The notes beneath the pieces were generated by a model. It did not search any database, was not told the DNA's origin, and saw only the letters and a list, made by a program, of their open reading frames with translations. From positions 62,001 through 126,000 of the forward strand of contig NZ_LZZS01000019.1 in the NCBI RefSeq assembly GCF_014170335.1: a stretch of DNA of 64,000 nucleotides. The letters run 5' to 3'. Positions 9,537 through 16,921 of this stretch are shown piece by piece. This DNA is from Achromobacter sp. UMC46 (GTDB lineage Bacteria > Pseudomonadota > Gammaproteobacteria > Burkholderiales > Burkholderiaceae_B). Each line of letters opens with the position of its first letter. The first letter of the stretch is position 1. A program made the translations under genes and the position numbers.

Positions 9537-9625
9537 AGAATGAATAAGAGCCCCTGACTTCGAAAGAGGTCAGGGGCTTTTTGTTTGCGGTCGTGCCGTC
9601 GTGCAAAACGGGCCGCGCCCACCTT
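9531..9625 (+). repeat. Repeat copy A: tRNA-Ser 3' end, terminator and downstream flank
   Basis: This stretch starts in the last bases of tRNA-Ser and recurs about 690 bases downstream at 10219-10304. The copies share CAAGAATG, the whole CTGACTTCGAAAGA hairpin region, GGGGCTTTTTGTTTGCGGTCGTG and a weaker tail (GGGCC..G.CCACCTT). Copy A has an extra eight-base CCGTCGTG unit. The two copies enclose the lipoprotein gene at 9709. Confidence 0.85.
9550..9582 (+). terminator. Rho-independent terminator of tRNA-Ser
   Basis: A 12-bp stem (GCCCCTGACTTC / GAGGTCAGGGGC, one G-T pair) closes a GAAA tetraloop and is followed by five Ts. It is 14 bases after the tRNA CCA end. Confidence 0.92.
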
Positions 9626-9708
9626 GGGGCGCATCCGGGGTAATTTGTAGTCTGACACCATTTAGATTAGCCGGTAGTCTCGCAACCAATTTTCAAGGAG
9701 TCTGTACC

Positions 9709-10176
9709 TTGCCTTCACTCAAGCTCGGATGCTTCGCGCTGACGGTTCTGGCGCTCAGCGCCTGCGCTACCCCGACCTCCCAACCTAATGACGTCCAGGT
9801 AGCGGCCCAAAAGCTCGTAGGCCAGCCCGCCAAGAACGCGTTCAAATTGTTTGGCAAGCCCGATCAGGGCCTGGGGCCCTCGTCCTATGGCAGCGGGGGC
9901 TTCTACCTGTGGAATCGGGTGCAGACCCACACCACGGCAGAGAAGGTTTTCGTGCAGACCGGCGTCGAGTATGTCGGCCAGAAGCAGACCATGGTGGGCA
10001 TTGGCGGTGGCGGCGTCGGCGGCATGATGCCGGTGAGCAGTGAACCGATCTATCGCAAGACCGGCTACGAGGAAAACCGAACCGTGATCGACTACTTCTG
10101 CAGCATCACCCTGTACACCGACAACCAGAACATCATTACCGAAGCCAGCGTGATCGACTGCAATAAAAAGAAGTGA
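9709..10176 (+). CDS. Small lipoprotein of unknown function
   Basis: A TTG start at 9709 is chosen because GGAG lies eight bases upstream and because it gives a compact lipoprotein signal (basic PSLKLG, hydrophobic core, lipobox LSAC with Cys19). The frame is open upstream to 9601, but without a signal-like start. The product is 155 residues. The mature protein has a KLFGKPDQG segment early, a glycine-rich VGIGGGGVGGMMP stretch at about residues 97-109, and a C-terminal region with two cysteines. It is probably anchored in the outer membrane. The gene lies exactly between two diverged copies of the tRNA-Ser 3' flank, suggesting it arrived or was duplicated as a unit. Confidence 0.75.
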   Translation: MPSLKLGCFALTVLALSACATPTSQPNDVQVAAQKLVGQPAKNAFKLFGKPDQGLGPSSYGSGGFYLWNRVQTHTTAEKVFVQTGVEYVGQKQTMVGIGGGGVGGMMPVSSEPIYRKTGYEENRTVIDYFCSITLYTDNQNIITEASVIDCNKKK

Positions 10177-10218
10177 TGGTCAAAGCGGGCTTGGCCATCA
10201 ACATGGGTGACCTTCGGG

Positions 10219-10304
10219 CCGGCAAGAATGCATGAAAGCCTCTGACTTCGAAAGAAGTCAGGGGCTTTTTGTTTGCGGTCGTGTAAATGGGCCATGGCCA
10301 CCTT
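10219..10304 (+). repeat. Repeat copy B of the tRNA-Ser 3' flank
   Basis: This is the second, diverged copy of 9531-9625. It begins CCGGCAAGAATG, keeps the terminator hairpin and the run GGGGCTTTTTGTTTGCGGTCGTG, and ends with GGGCCATGGCCACCTT. It lacks the eight-base CCGTCGTG unit found in copy A. It ends where the minus-strand gene at 10303 stops. Confidence 0.85.
10238..10270 (+). terminator. Rho-independent terminator of the small lipoprotein gene
   Basis: The hairpin GCCTCTGACTTC-GAAA-GAAGTCAGGGGC plus five Ts is a near copy of the tRNA-Ser terminator. The base changes between the two copies keep the stem intact (a C-G pair became T-G, and a T-G pair became T-A). Confidence 0.9.
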
Positions 10305-10677
10305 ATGCCGTGTCCGCCGATCCGGCGCGCCGAGATGTGCGCGAAAAGATCACGCTGACGGATTGCTCGGCTGTTTGCTTGAACGTCACATCAGCACCCG
10401 GCCTGCCGAGTCGGATCGCTCCCCAGCCCAACAGCCACAACGGGCCGATGACCGGGATCGCACCGATGACGCCATGGTGCAAGTTCACGAACGGGTTGGC
10501 GGGTTCGTGCACGAATCGGCTGGTCAGCCCGTCGGCCGCGATCATCGCTTGCGCATGTTGCAGGGTGCGCGCCATCTCAATGACGTTTTCAAGAAAGAAG
10601 TCCTCTCGCTTGCCGAGCAACGAACGCAGTTCGTCATCGCTCAACGTGTTCATGAAGTAGGTGCGCGCGAGAGGCAT
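10303..10677 (-). CDS. Small hypothetical protein with a hydrophobic segment
   Basis: The frame encodes up to 124 residues from ATG 10677; ATG 10653 (116 residues, MNTLSDDELRSLLGKR) is an equally good start, and neither has a clear ribosome site. The N-terminal half is charged and helical. A hydrophobic stretch, VIGAIPVIGPLWLLGWGAI, near residues 70-88 could be a membrane or membrane-associated helix. The residue composition looks like a real protein, unlike the other frames here. No family is recognised. Its last codons lie at the end of repeat copy B, so its C-terminus may have been created or altered by the duplication. Confidence 0.5.
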   Translation of the reverse strand: MPLARTYFMNTLSDDELRSLLGKREDFFLENVIEMARTLQHAQAMIAADGLTSRFVHEPANPFVNLHHGVIGAIPVIGPLWLLGWGAIRLGRPGADVTFKQTAEQSVSVIFSRTSRRAGSADTA

Positions 10678-10883
10678 GGAAGGGTCAGCAGCGGATAGGT
10701 CCTAGGCACAGTAGACGATAGGCGAGCCGTGCGTAACGGCCGATCATCAACCTGCGCGGAATGATTCATCCAAACGTCTCCAGTCTGTCACATCGGTCTC
10801 GTAATCTCTCAGCCATTCGTCAGCAAACTTTCAATCAGCTGACAAATTGCTTGCCAGATCCACCGTCAAACCAAGAGACCCAG

Positions 10884-12746
10884 ATGTCCTACCTTACTGA
10901 CAAATTGCGTGCGCCTTCCCGTGAAGCCCGTGGCGAAGTGACTGTTCCCGGCCAGATGTTCGACGAGATCATCGCCGCCAATCCCACCCGCCGGACGTTG
11001 TTGAAGAACAGTTTCGGGCTGTCTGTCCTGTCGGTGTTCGGCGTGACGGCATTGGCCGGCTGTAGCAGCGATGACGATGATGACGATTCGGCGCCGACGC
11101 CGGAACAGCCCACGCCCGAGACGCCTGTCCCGACGCCCGAGCCGGGCCCCGATTATTCCGTCACGTTCAAGCCGCTGGGCGACAAGATTGCCGCCGATAC
11201 GGTCACGGTTCCCGAAGGCTATGTGGCCGAAGTGCTGTATTCGGCCGGCGACAAGTGCGTGATCGGTTCGACGGGTTATCTGGGCGTGCCGCAGTCCTTC
11301 CCCGCCACCGAGACCCAGGCGGGCGGCCAGCATGACGGCATGCATTTCTATGCGCTGGACGGCGTGGACCCCAACCAGGGCGGCCTGCTGGTGCTGAACC
11401 ACGAAAGCCTCGACAGCAGCACGCTGGACGTGTCCGTCGAAGCGGTGAAGACCCGGCTGTCGAACGTGGGCGTGTCGGTCGTCGAGATCGGGCGCGACAA
11501 GGATGGCAAGTGGGCGGTCAAGGCCGATTCCCGCTACAACAAGCGCTATACCGGCAACACCGTCTACAACGTGAGCGGCCCGGCTGCCTCGATCGTGGGC
11601 GCGACCGTCGTGGGCACGCTGAACAACTGCGCCAGCGGCAATACGCCGTGGGGCACCTACCTGACCTGCGAAGAGACGACCGACAATTATCTGGATCCCA
11701 CGCAGCCCGAAAACGGCTACGGCTGGGTGGTCGAGATCGACCCCAGCACCCCGGGATCGACCGCCGTCAAGCGCACGGCGATGGGGCGGTTCGATCACGA
11801 GAACACGGCGTTCATGGCCGACGAGAACCACCGCGTTGCGTTCTACATGGGCGACGACAGCACGCCGGGCTGCATCTACAAGTTCGTGCCCAGCAAGCCC
11901 TTTGATGCGGCCAATCGCGCCAACAACAGCACGCTGCTGGATGAGGGCACGCTGTATGCGGCGCGCTTCAACGATGACGGCAGCGGCAACTGGGTCGAGC
12001 TGGCGGTGGGCAAGAACAACCTGATCGTGGGCGCCATCGATCCGGGCAATTACACGCAGGTGCGTCCGACCGACGTTCCGACCAACACGCTGATCGATTT
12101 CAACAGCCAGGCCGACGTGCTGATCAACACCAAGGCGGCAGCCCGGGTGGCGGGCGCGACGCTGATGGATCGTCCCGAATGGATCACGGTGGGCGTGGAC
12201 AAGACGGTCTATTGCACGCTGACCAACAACGGCAGCCGCCGCCGCACCAGCGCCGCCAATCCGCGCGTGACCAACCGCCACGGCCACATCGTGCGCTGGA
12301 AAGAGCGCGGCGACTCGCCGCTGGCCACGACCTTCGAATGGGAACTGCTGCTCTTGGCTGGCCAGGATGCCGCCGACGGCGCGGCGTCGAATATCACGGG
12401 CAACATCAAGGGCGACGAGTTCTCCAGCCCCGATGGCATCCGCGTGGACCCGAAGGGTCGCCTGTGGGTGCAGACCGATGCCGGCACCGGCACGGACATC
12501 ACCAACATCTTCGGCAACAACTCGATGTACTACATCGACCAGGAGACGGGCGAGTCGAAGCGCTTCCTGGTGGGGCCGCTGGGCTGCGAGATCACCGGCA
12601 TCGCCTACACACCGGACCTGACGACGTTCTTCATCAACATCCAGCATCCCAACCGGACCTGGAACACGGTGCGGGCCGGCGGCGGCGACGCGCGCTCGGC
12701 GACGGTGGTGGTGCGTCGCCAGGACGGCAAGCCGGTAGGCGCCTGA
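10884..12746 (+). CDS. phoX: PhoX family alkaline phosphatase (DUF839), Tat-type signal
   Basis: The start is placed at ATG 10884 (620 residues); the frame is open further upstream but carries no signal. Residues 35-41 read TRRTLLK, a twin-arginine-like motif, followed by a hydrophobic core ending in LAGC (Cys60), which is also a lipobox. A linker of six aspartates and Pro/Thr repeats (about residues 63-90) leads into the phosphatase domain. Family motifs visible are GGQHDGMHF, NTPWGTYLTCEET, FDHENTAF and SPDGIRVDPKGRLWVQTD. PhoX enzymes are Ca/Fe-dependent periplasmic phosphatases that release phosphate from organic esters. A phosphate-starvation (Pho) box was not identified. Confidence 0.85.
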   Translation: MSYLTDKLRAPSREARGEVTVPGQMFDEIIAANPTRRTLLKNSFGLSVLSVFGVTALAGCSSDDDDDDSAPTPEQPTPETPVPTPEPGPDYSVTFKPLGDKIAADTVTVPEGYVAEVLYSAGDKCVIGSTGYLGVPQSFPATETQAGGQHDGMHFYALDGVDPNQGGLLVLNHESLDSSTLDVSVEAVKTRLSNVGVSVVEIGRDKDGKWAVKADSRYNKRYTGNTVYNVSGPAASIVGATVVGTLNNCASGNTPWGTYLTCEETTDNYLDPTQPENGYGWVVEIDPSTPGSTAVKRTAMGRFDHENTAFMADENHRVAFYMGDDSTPGCIYKFVPSKPFDAANRANNSTLLDEGTLYAARFNDDGSGNWVELAVGKNNLIVGAIDPGNYTQVRPTDVPTNTLIDFNSQADVLINTKAAARVAGATLMDRPEWITVGVDKTVYCTLTNNGSRRRTSAANPRVTNRHGHIVRWKERGDSPLATTFEWELLLLAGQDAADGAASNITGNIKGDEFSSPDGIRVDPKGRLWVQTDAGTGTDITNIFGNNSMYYIDQETGESKRFLVGPLGCEITGIAYTPDLTTFFINIQHPNRTWNTVRAGGGDARSATVVVRRQDGKPVGA

Positions 12747-12766
12747 CGCGCGTGCTGGGCAGCGGT

Positions 12767-12874
12767 TCAGTTTGCGAGCTTGATCGCACCGCTGTCCAGC
12801 AACGTCTTCCATTTGGCGTTGTCCGCCTGGATGAATCCCAGCAGGTCTTCCCGGGAGCCGCCGCCCGCGACCAT
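12767..12874 (-). pseudogene. 3' remnant of a Bug (TctC family) receptor gene
   Basis: The last 35 or so codons of a Bug receptor survive on the minus strand, ending with a stop at 12767-12769. The residues GMVAGGGSREDLLGFI and NAKWKTLLDSGAIK match the usual C-terminal helix of the family. The frame then runs into sequence belonging to the opposite-strand LysR gene. About 290 N-terminal residues and the promoter are missing, so no receptor can be made. Confidence 0.8.
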
Positions 12875-13676
12875 GCCCGCGTTGTCCAAGTCATTGCAGC
12901 GGCTGGAAGCCGACACGGGCCTCGCGCTGCTGGATCGTGGCGGGCGCGGATTGCGCCTGACGTCGGCCGGGCTGGCCTTCAGGGAGCATGCGGAAAAGCT
13001 CCAGGCCGAATATCGCGATGCCGTGCGGCACGCGATGGAATTGCGGGTGGGCGAAGCGGGATTGCTGCGCATCGGCGCGACGGGCGCGACGGTGGACAGT
13101 GTTGTGACGCTCGCGTTGCAGCGCTTGCTGCCGAGGCGCCCGGCGTTGCGCGTCCAACTGACCCAGGGCCTGTCCGACGACCTCAACGACCAGGTCGCCA
13201 GCGGCAAACTGGATCTGGCCGTGACGCCCATCTATACCGACGTCCCGGCGACGCTGCATCAGGAACTGATCAAAGAGGATGCGTTGTGCGTGGCGGCCGC
13301 CCGAGGGCACCCGCTGGCGGGCCGGCGCAAGTTGGCGCTGCGCGACCTGGCGGGCCAGCGCTGGATTCTGCCGCAGCCGACGTCCTTTGCGCGCAAGGCG
13401 CTCGACGCGCGGTATGCCAAAGCGGGGCTGGACCTGCCCACGGCCGCACTGGAGGTGCAGCACTTTTCCCGGGGCACGCTGGCGCTGCTGGCCGTATCGG
13501 ATTTGTTGGCGGTGCTGCCGCAGAGTGCGCTGGACTCGGGCGCGGACATTGCCGTGCTGCCCGTCGCGCTGGGCAAGCCGTTTCGGCGCAGCATCGTGTT
13601 GATCACGCGGCGTGCGACGACCTGGTCGCCGCTGATGAAGGAATTCCGCGCGCTGGTGATGGGCGGCTCCTGCTAG
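12873..13676 (+). pseudogene. LysR-type regulator missing the start of its DNA-binding domain
   Basis: The frame shows a LysR protein from the second half of its helix-turn-helix (PALSKSLQRLEADTGLALLD) through a complete effector-binding domain. The first 30 or so residues, which hold the first helices of the DNA-binding domain, are absent. At that point the sequence switches to an antisense Bug gene tail. The only ATG at the junction (12873) has no ribosome site at a usable distance. The gene is therefore most likely inactive. The remaining effector domain has no internal stop, so the loss looks recent or the fragment is tolerated. Confidence 0.8.
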
Positions 13677-13693
13677 CAGCCTGGCAAGAAGGT

Positions 13694-13721
13694 TTGATTT
13701 ACTCTCTGGGATATCGACAAT
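13694..13721 (+). promoter_or_regulatory. Weak candidate promoter of the DsbA-like gene
   Basis: TTGATT (13694-13699) and GACAAT (13716-13721) are 16 bases apart, immediately upstream of the ribosome site (GGAGAG, 13729-13734). The match to consensus is moderate. Confidence 0.3.
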
Positions 13722-13738
13722 TAATTCCGGAGAGAACC

Positions 13739-14389
13739 ATGGCCAAGATCACGATCGATTTCGTCTCTGACGTCGCCTGCCCGTGGTGCGCGGTGGGCCT
13801 GGGCGGGTTGCTGGAAGCCATGCGCCGGCTGGAAGGCACGGCCGACGTCGAGCTGCATTTCCGTCCGTTCGAATTGAATCCCGACATGCCCGCCGGCGGG
13901 CAGAACACCATCGAACGCCTGATGGCGAAGTACGGGTACGACCGCGAGCGCGTGCAGGCCAACCGCAAGGTCATCAGCGAGCGGGCCGCCGCCGTCGGCA
14001 TGCCGATGCGCATGGACGACGACAACCGCTCTTTCAATACCTTCGATGCGCATCGCCTGATCCATTGGGCGGGCCTGCAGGGGCAGGCGCAACAGATCGC
14101 GCTGAAGAAAAGCCTGCTGCAGACCTATCACTACCTGAACCGCGACACCGGCGACGCCGACGTGCTGGCGGAAGCCGTGCGCGAGGCCGGCCTGGACGAG
14201 GCCGCTGCGCGCGAGGTGCTGGCATCGGGCCGCTACGCCGACGAGGTGCGCGCCGAAGAGGAAGCATGGCGCAAGCGCGGCATCACGTCGGTGCCGTCGG
14301 TGATCATCAACGGCGAATACCTGGTGTCGGGCGGCCAGCCGCCGGACACGTTCGAGCAGGCCTTGCGCCAGGTCGCGGCGGAAGGCTAG
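13739..14389 (+). CDS. DsbA family oxidoreductase (FrnE-like, cytoplasmic)
   Basis: The 216-residue protein has a thioredoxin-fold N-terminus with active site CPWC (Cys14, Cys17), a helical insertion, and a cis-proline loop ITSVPSVIING near residue 186. There is no signal peptide, so it should act in the cytoplasm, unlike periplasmic DsbA. The start ATG 13739 follows GGAGAG closely. FrnE-type proteins are disulfide oxidoreductases or isomerases often tied to polyketide or stress functions; the substrate here is unknown. It stands alone after the deletion scar. Confidence 0.9.
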   Translation: MAKITIDFVSDVACPWCAVGLGGLLEAMRRLEGTADVELHFRPFELNPDMPAGGQNTIERLMAKYGYDRERVQANRKVISERAAAVGMPMRMDDDNRSFNTFDAHRLIHWAGLQGQAQQIALKKSLLQTYHYLNRDTGDADVLAEAVREAGLDEAAAREVLASGRYADEVRAEEEAWRKRGITSVPSVIINGEYLVSGGQPPDTFEQALRQVAAEG

Positions 14390-14392
14390 CCC

Positions 14393-14428
14393 GCGGAAAA
14401 CCACGCGGGAAAACCACGCGGGAAAGCC
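14393..14428. repeat. Short tandem repeat between convergent genes
   Basis: About two and three-quarter tandem units of GCGGGAAAACCAC (12-13 bases each) lie between the DsbA-like stop and the end of the minus-strand propeller gene. They do not form a hairpin with a T-run, so a terminator role is not supported. Confidence 0.65.
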
Positions 14429-14444
14429 AACGCCTGGCGCTGCG

Positions 14445-15719
14445 TCAGGCGCGCACGATCGCCGCGACGTCCAGCACGTACATCTGCCGTTCGCTTTCAT
14501 GGACGGAGTCGATGCAGACCTGCATGCCGTCGCGGCTCCAGCGCGGATGCAGGTCGCAGCGGTTCTCCTTCGACAATCCCGGATCGGCGTAGAAGCTGCC
14601 CAGCGCGTGGCGCTGGCCCGTCTGCATGTCGTAGATGAACAAGATGCGCTCGTGCGTGGCGGCATCCGGATAGGTGTCGCTCAAGAGCCAGCGTGGGTCC
14701 ACGGGCGAAAAGCTCATGTGCCCGTTTTCGGTCAGCACGCCTTCGCCCACAACCTGCACGCGGCCGCCAGGCGCGTCTTCATACAGGTGGTAGTGGATGC
14801 TGCCGGCATGCGGACCCCACACGATGATGGCATGGTCATCGCGCCAAAGCGGATGCGAAATCTGATATTCGGATTTCTCGTAGTCGAAGGTGCCGACGGC
14901 GGTGGGGTCGAAATCGTCCGCCAGTTGTGGCAGGGGATGGTCGGAACACTCCAGCAGCCGCATGTCGCTGCCGTCCGCATTCATGGTGATCAGGCGGTGC
15001 AGGAAGCAGGTCTCGTCTTCCACGCGTTCGGTCCAGCGATGCAGGAACAGGATGCGCGACGACGACGGGTTCACTTCGATGTGGCTGACCCAGTGGATGG
15101 CGCGGTCCATCGACGCGCGCGGATGGAAGCGGCGCAGGTCGGCGTAGCTGACCAGCAGCCGGTGCGCGCCGGTGGCCAGGTCGAGCGTGTGGATGCCGTC
15201 GTCGGCGGGCGCTTGGGCGACGTCGGCGGGCGCATGGTCGCTGTAGCCGATGGTCTGGTGGGTGATGTAGAGCCTGCGGTAGTCCACGCAAAGCGCGTAG
15301 CGGCTGTTCGGGGCGGCGACGTAGATCGGCAGCGGCAGATAGCGTGTTTCGCCGGTGGCGACGTCGTGGACCGCCGAGCGCAAGCCCGGATAGAACCCGC
15401 TGCCGTCGTCGTTGCGGCAGTTGTAGATCAACTGCGGCGACACGGCGCCATCCAGCCATTGCAGCTGGCAGCCCATCTGCCAGTTCCAGGCGGTGGTGCC
15501 GCCCACGGCGTGATAGCGGTCGCCGTCCTGGCGGTCGAAATAGCCCACTTCGGCATGCAGGTCCGGCGTGAGCACCGCATCCATCACCGGCGTGCGGTTG
15601 CCCAGCACGTACCGGCCATCGCGATGCCAGGCGGTCTTGTTGTAATAGCCGAAGAAGTGGTGGTGCGGGCGCGCGCCCAGGCGGCGGCACGGGATGGGCG
15701 TGGCGGTCATGCGGTTCAT
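14445..15719 (-). CDS. Beta-propeller protein resembling oligogalacturonate lyase / TolB-type proteins
   Basis: The 424-residue product has no signal peptide. It opens with RPHHHFFGYYNKTAWHRDGR and contains repeated blades with W-S-x-D-G or similar turns, such as HPRWSRDGMQVCIDS near the C-terminus. The HHHFFGYYN and CDLHPRWS motifs occur in bacterial propeller proteins annotated as oligogalacturonate lyase-like or TolB-like; I recognise the pattern but not a defined reaction. A second ATG at 15710 is possible. It lies 72 bases downstream of a Bug receptor gene on the same strand, so it is probably co-transcribed and may act on the compound the receptor captures. Confidence 0.7.
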   Translation of the reverse strand: MNRMTATPIPCRRLGARPHHHFFGYYNKTAWHRDGRYVLGNRTPVMDAVLTPDLHAEVGYFDRQDGDRYHAVGGTTAWNWQMGCQLQWLDGAVSPQLIYNCRNDDGSGFYPGLRSAVHDVATGETRYLPLPIYVAAPNSRYALCVDYRRLYITHQTIGYSDHAPADVAQAPADDGIHTLDLATGAHRLLVSYADLRRFHPRASMDRAIHWVSHIEVNPSSSRILFLHRWTERVEDETCFLHRLITMNADGSDMRLLECSDHPLPQLADDFDPTAVGTFDYEKSEYQISHPLWRDDHAIIVWGPHAGSIHYHLYEDAPGGRVQVVGEGVLTENGHMSFSPVDPRWLLSDTYPDAATHERILFIYDMQTGQRHALGSFYADPGLSKENRCDLHPRWSRDGMQVCIDSVHESERQMYVLDVAAIVRA

Positions 15720-15791
15720 GGATGGGATTCGTGGAAAGGGGCGGTGCCCGGGGTGGAAAGGCGCGCGGCGGCGGTCCGCCGCGCCCCGGCG

Positions 15792-16781
15792 TCAGCCGGC
15801 GGTGATGTGTTCGGTTTCGATGACCTTGTTCCAGCGGGACCGTTCGCGCTCCACGAATGCGCGGGCGTCGGCGGGGCTGTTGCCGATGGGCGTCATGCCC
15901 AGCTTTTCCAGCCCGGCGCGGAACGCCGGATCGGCATAGACGCGGCGCAGGTCCGCGCTGATCTTTTCGATCAGCGCGTCGGGCACGTCGCGGCTGGCGG
16001 CCAGCGTGGTCCAGGACGTGACGGTCAGGCCCGGCAGCCCCGCTTCCGCCGCAGTGGGCACGTCGGGCAATGCAGGCGAACGCGTGGCGCCGGTGATCGC
16101 CAGCGCGCGCAGCTTGTTGGCCTGGATGTAGCCGATGGTGGTGGGCACGTTTTCGAACAGCAGTTCGATCTGACCGCCCAGCAGGTCGTTGGTGGCGGCC
16201 GAACTGCCGCGATACGGAATATGGACGATGGGCGCCTGCGCGGCCATCTTGTAGAGCTCGCCCACCATGTGCACGGACGAGCCGACGCCGGCCGACCCGA
16301 AGTGGATCGTTTCGGGCTTGGCGCGGGCCAGCGCGGTGAGCTCGGCCAGCGTATTGGCCGGCAGACCGGGCGTGGCGACCACGACATGCGGCATCTCGGC
16401 CACGATGGTGATCACTTTCAGGTCCTGGGCGGGCCGGTAGTTCAGCGACTTGTACACGCCATAGGTGGCGTGCAGCCCGATGGACCCCAGCAGCAGCGTG
16501 TAGCCGTCCGGCCCGGAATCCGCGACGTACTTGCCGCCGATGTGGCCGCCGGCGCCGGGGCGGTTTTCCACGACGACGGATTGGCCGTACAGCTTGCCCA
16601 GATGTTCGGCCAGCAGGCGGCCCTGGATGTCCGAGCTGCCCCCGGCGGTGAACGGCACCACGATGCGCAGCGGGCGGTCGGGGTAGTTGGCTTGCGCGTG
16701 GGCGGCCAGCGGCAGCGCCGCGCCCGCCAGGGCCAGGCACATGGCGCGCAGCGCGCGGCGCCAGGGACGGATTGGACTCAT
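15792..16781 (-). CDS. Bug family (TctC-type) periplasmic solute-binding receptor
   Basis: The 329-residue protein has a classic signal peptide ending AAHAQA (cut near residue 30). The mature start NYPDRPLRIVVPFTAGGSSD, plus VVENRPGAGGHIG, the PDGYTLLLGS strand and the PYRGSSAATNDLLGGQIE loop, are Bug hallmarks. These residues form the two loops that usually grip a carboxylate ligand. No TctA/TctB membrane genes are nearby, which is common for this family in Alcaligenaceae. The gene is divergent from a LysR gene and upstream of the propeller gene, the standard layout for a LysR-controlled uptake unit. The ligand is unknown. Confidence 0.93.
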   Translation of the reverse strand: MSPIRPWRRALRAMCLALAGAALPLAAHAQANYPDRPLRIVVPFTAGGSSDIQGRLLAEHLGKLYGQSVVVENRPGAGGHIGGKYVADSGPDGYTLLLGSIGLHATYGVYKSLNYRPAQDLKVITIVAEMPHVVVATPGLPANTLAELTALARAKPETIHFGSAGVGSSVHMVGELYKMAAQAPIVHIPYRGSSAATNDLLGGQIELLFENVPTTIGYIQANKLRALAITGATRSPALPDVPTAAEAGLPGLTVTSWTTLAASRDVPDALIEKISADLRRVYADPAFRAGLEKLGMTPIGNSPADARAFVERERSRWNKVIETEHITAG

Positions 16782-16886
16782 GGTGTTTCCCCTATCGGAT
16801 CGGTGTCGTGGCGGACGCGTCTGATGGCGTCCTTGGAAAACCGAGTGTAGGAGTGCCCAGGTATTTGAAAAAATTCTTTTTTAGTC

Positions 16887-16908
16887 ATAGTCTATGCAAG
16901 ATTGCTAT
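16887..16908. promoter_or_regulatory. Candidate LysR operator
   Basis: ATAG (16887-16890) and CTAT (16905-16908) form an interrupted dyad with a 14-base spacer. It lies in the A+T-rich gap between the divergent Bug and LysR genes, ending 14 bases before the LysR start. Position and symmetry fit a LysR box; binding is inferred. Confidence 0.45.
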
Positions 16909-16921
16909 ACCTGGATTTTCC

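Noticed and set aside
9446-10304. An integrated phage or genomic island at tRNA-Ser
   Set aside because: Direct repeats exist, but only one small gene lies between them and no integrase or mobility gene is present.
12179-14389. A 736-codon plus-strand frame that would fuse unrelated sequence to the DsbA-like protein
   Set aside because: It is only the DsbA-like frame left open upstream; the gene has its own ribosome site and ATG at 13739.
14393-14428. CRISPR-like or terminator role for the tandem repeat
   Set aside because: Only two to three 13-base units without spacers, and no hairpin with a T-run.
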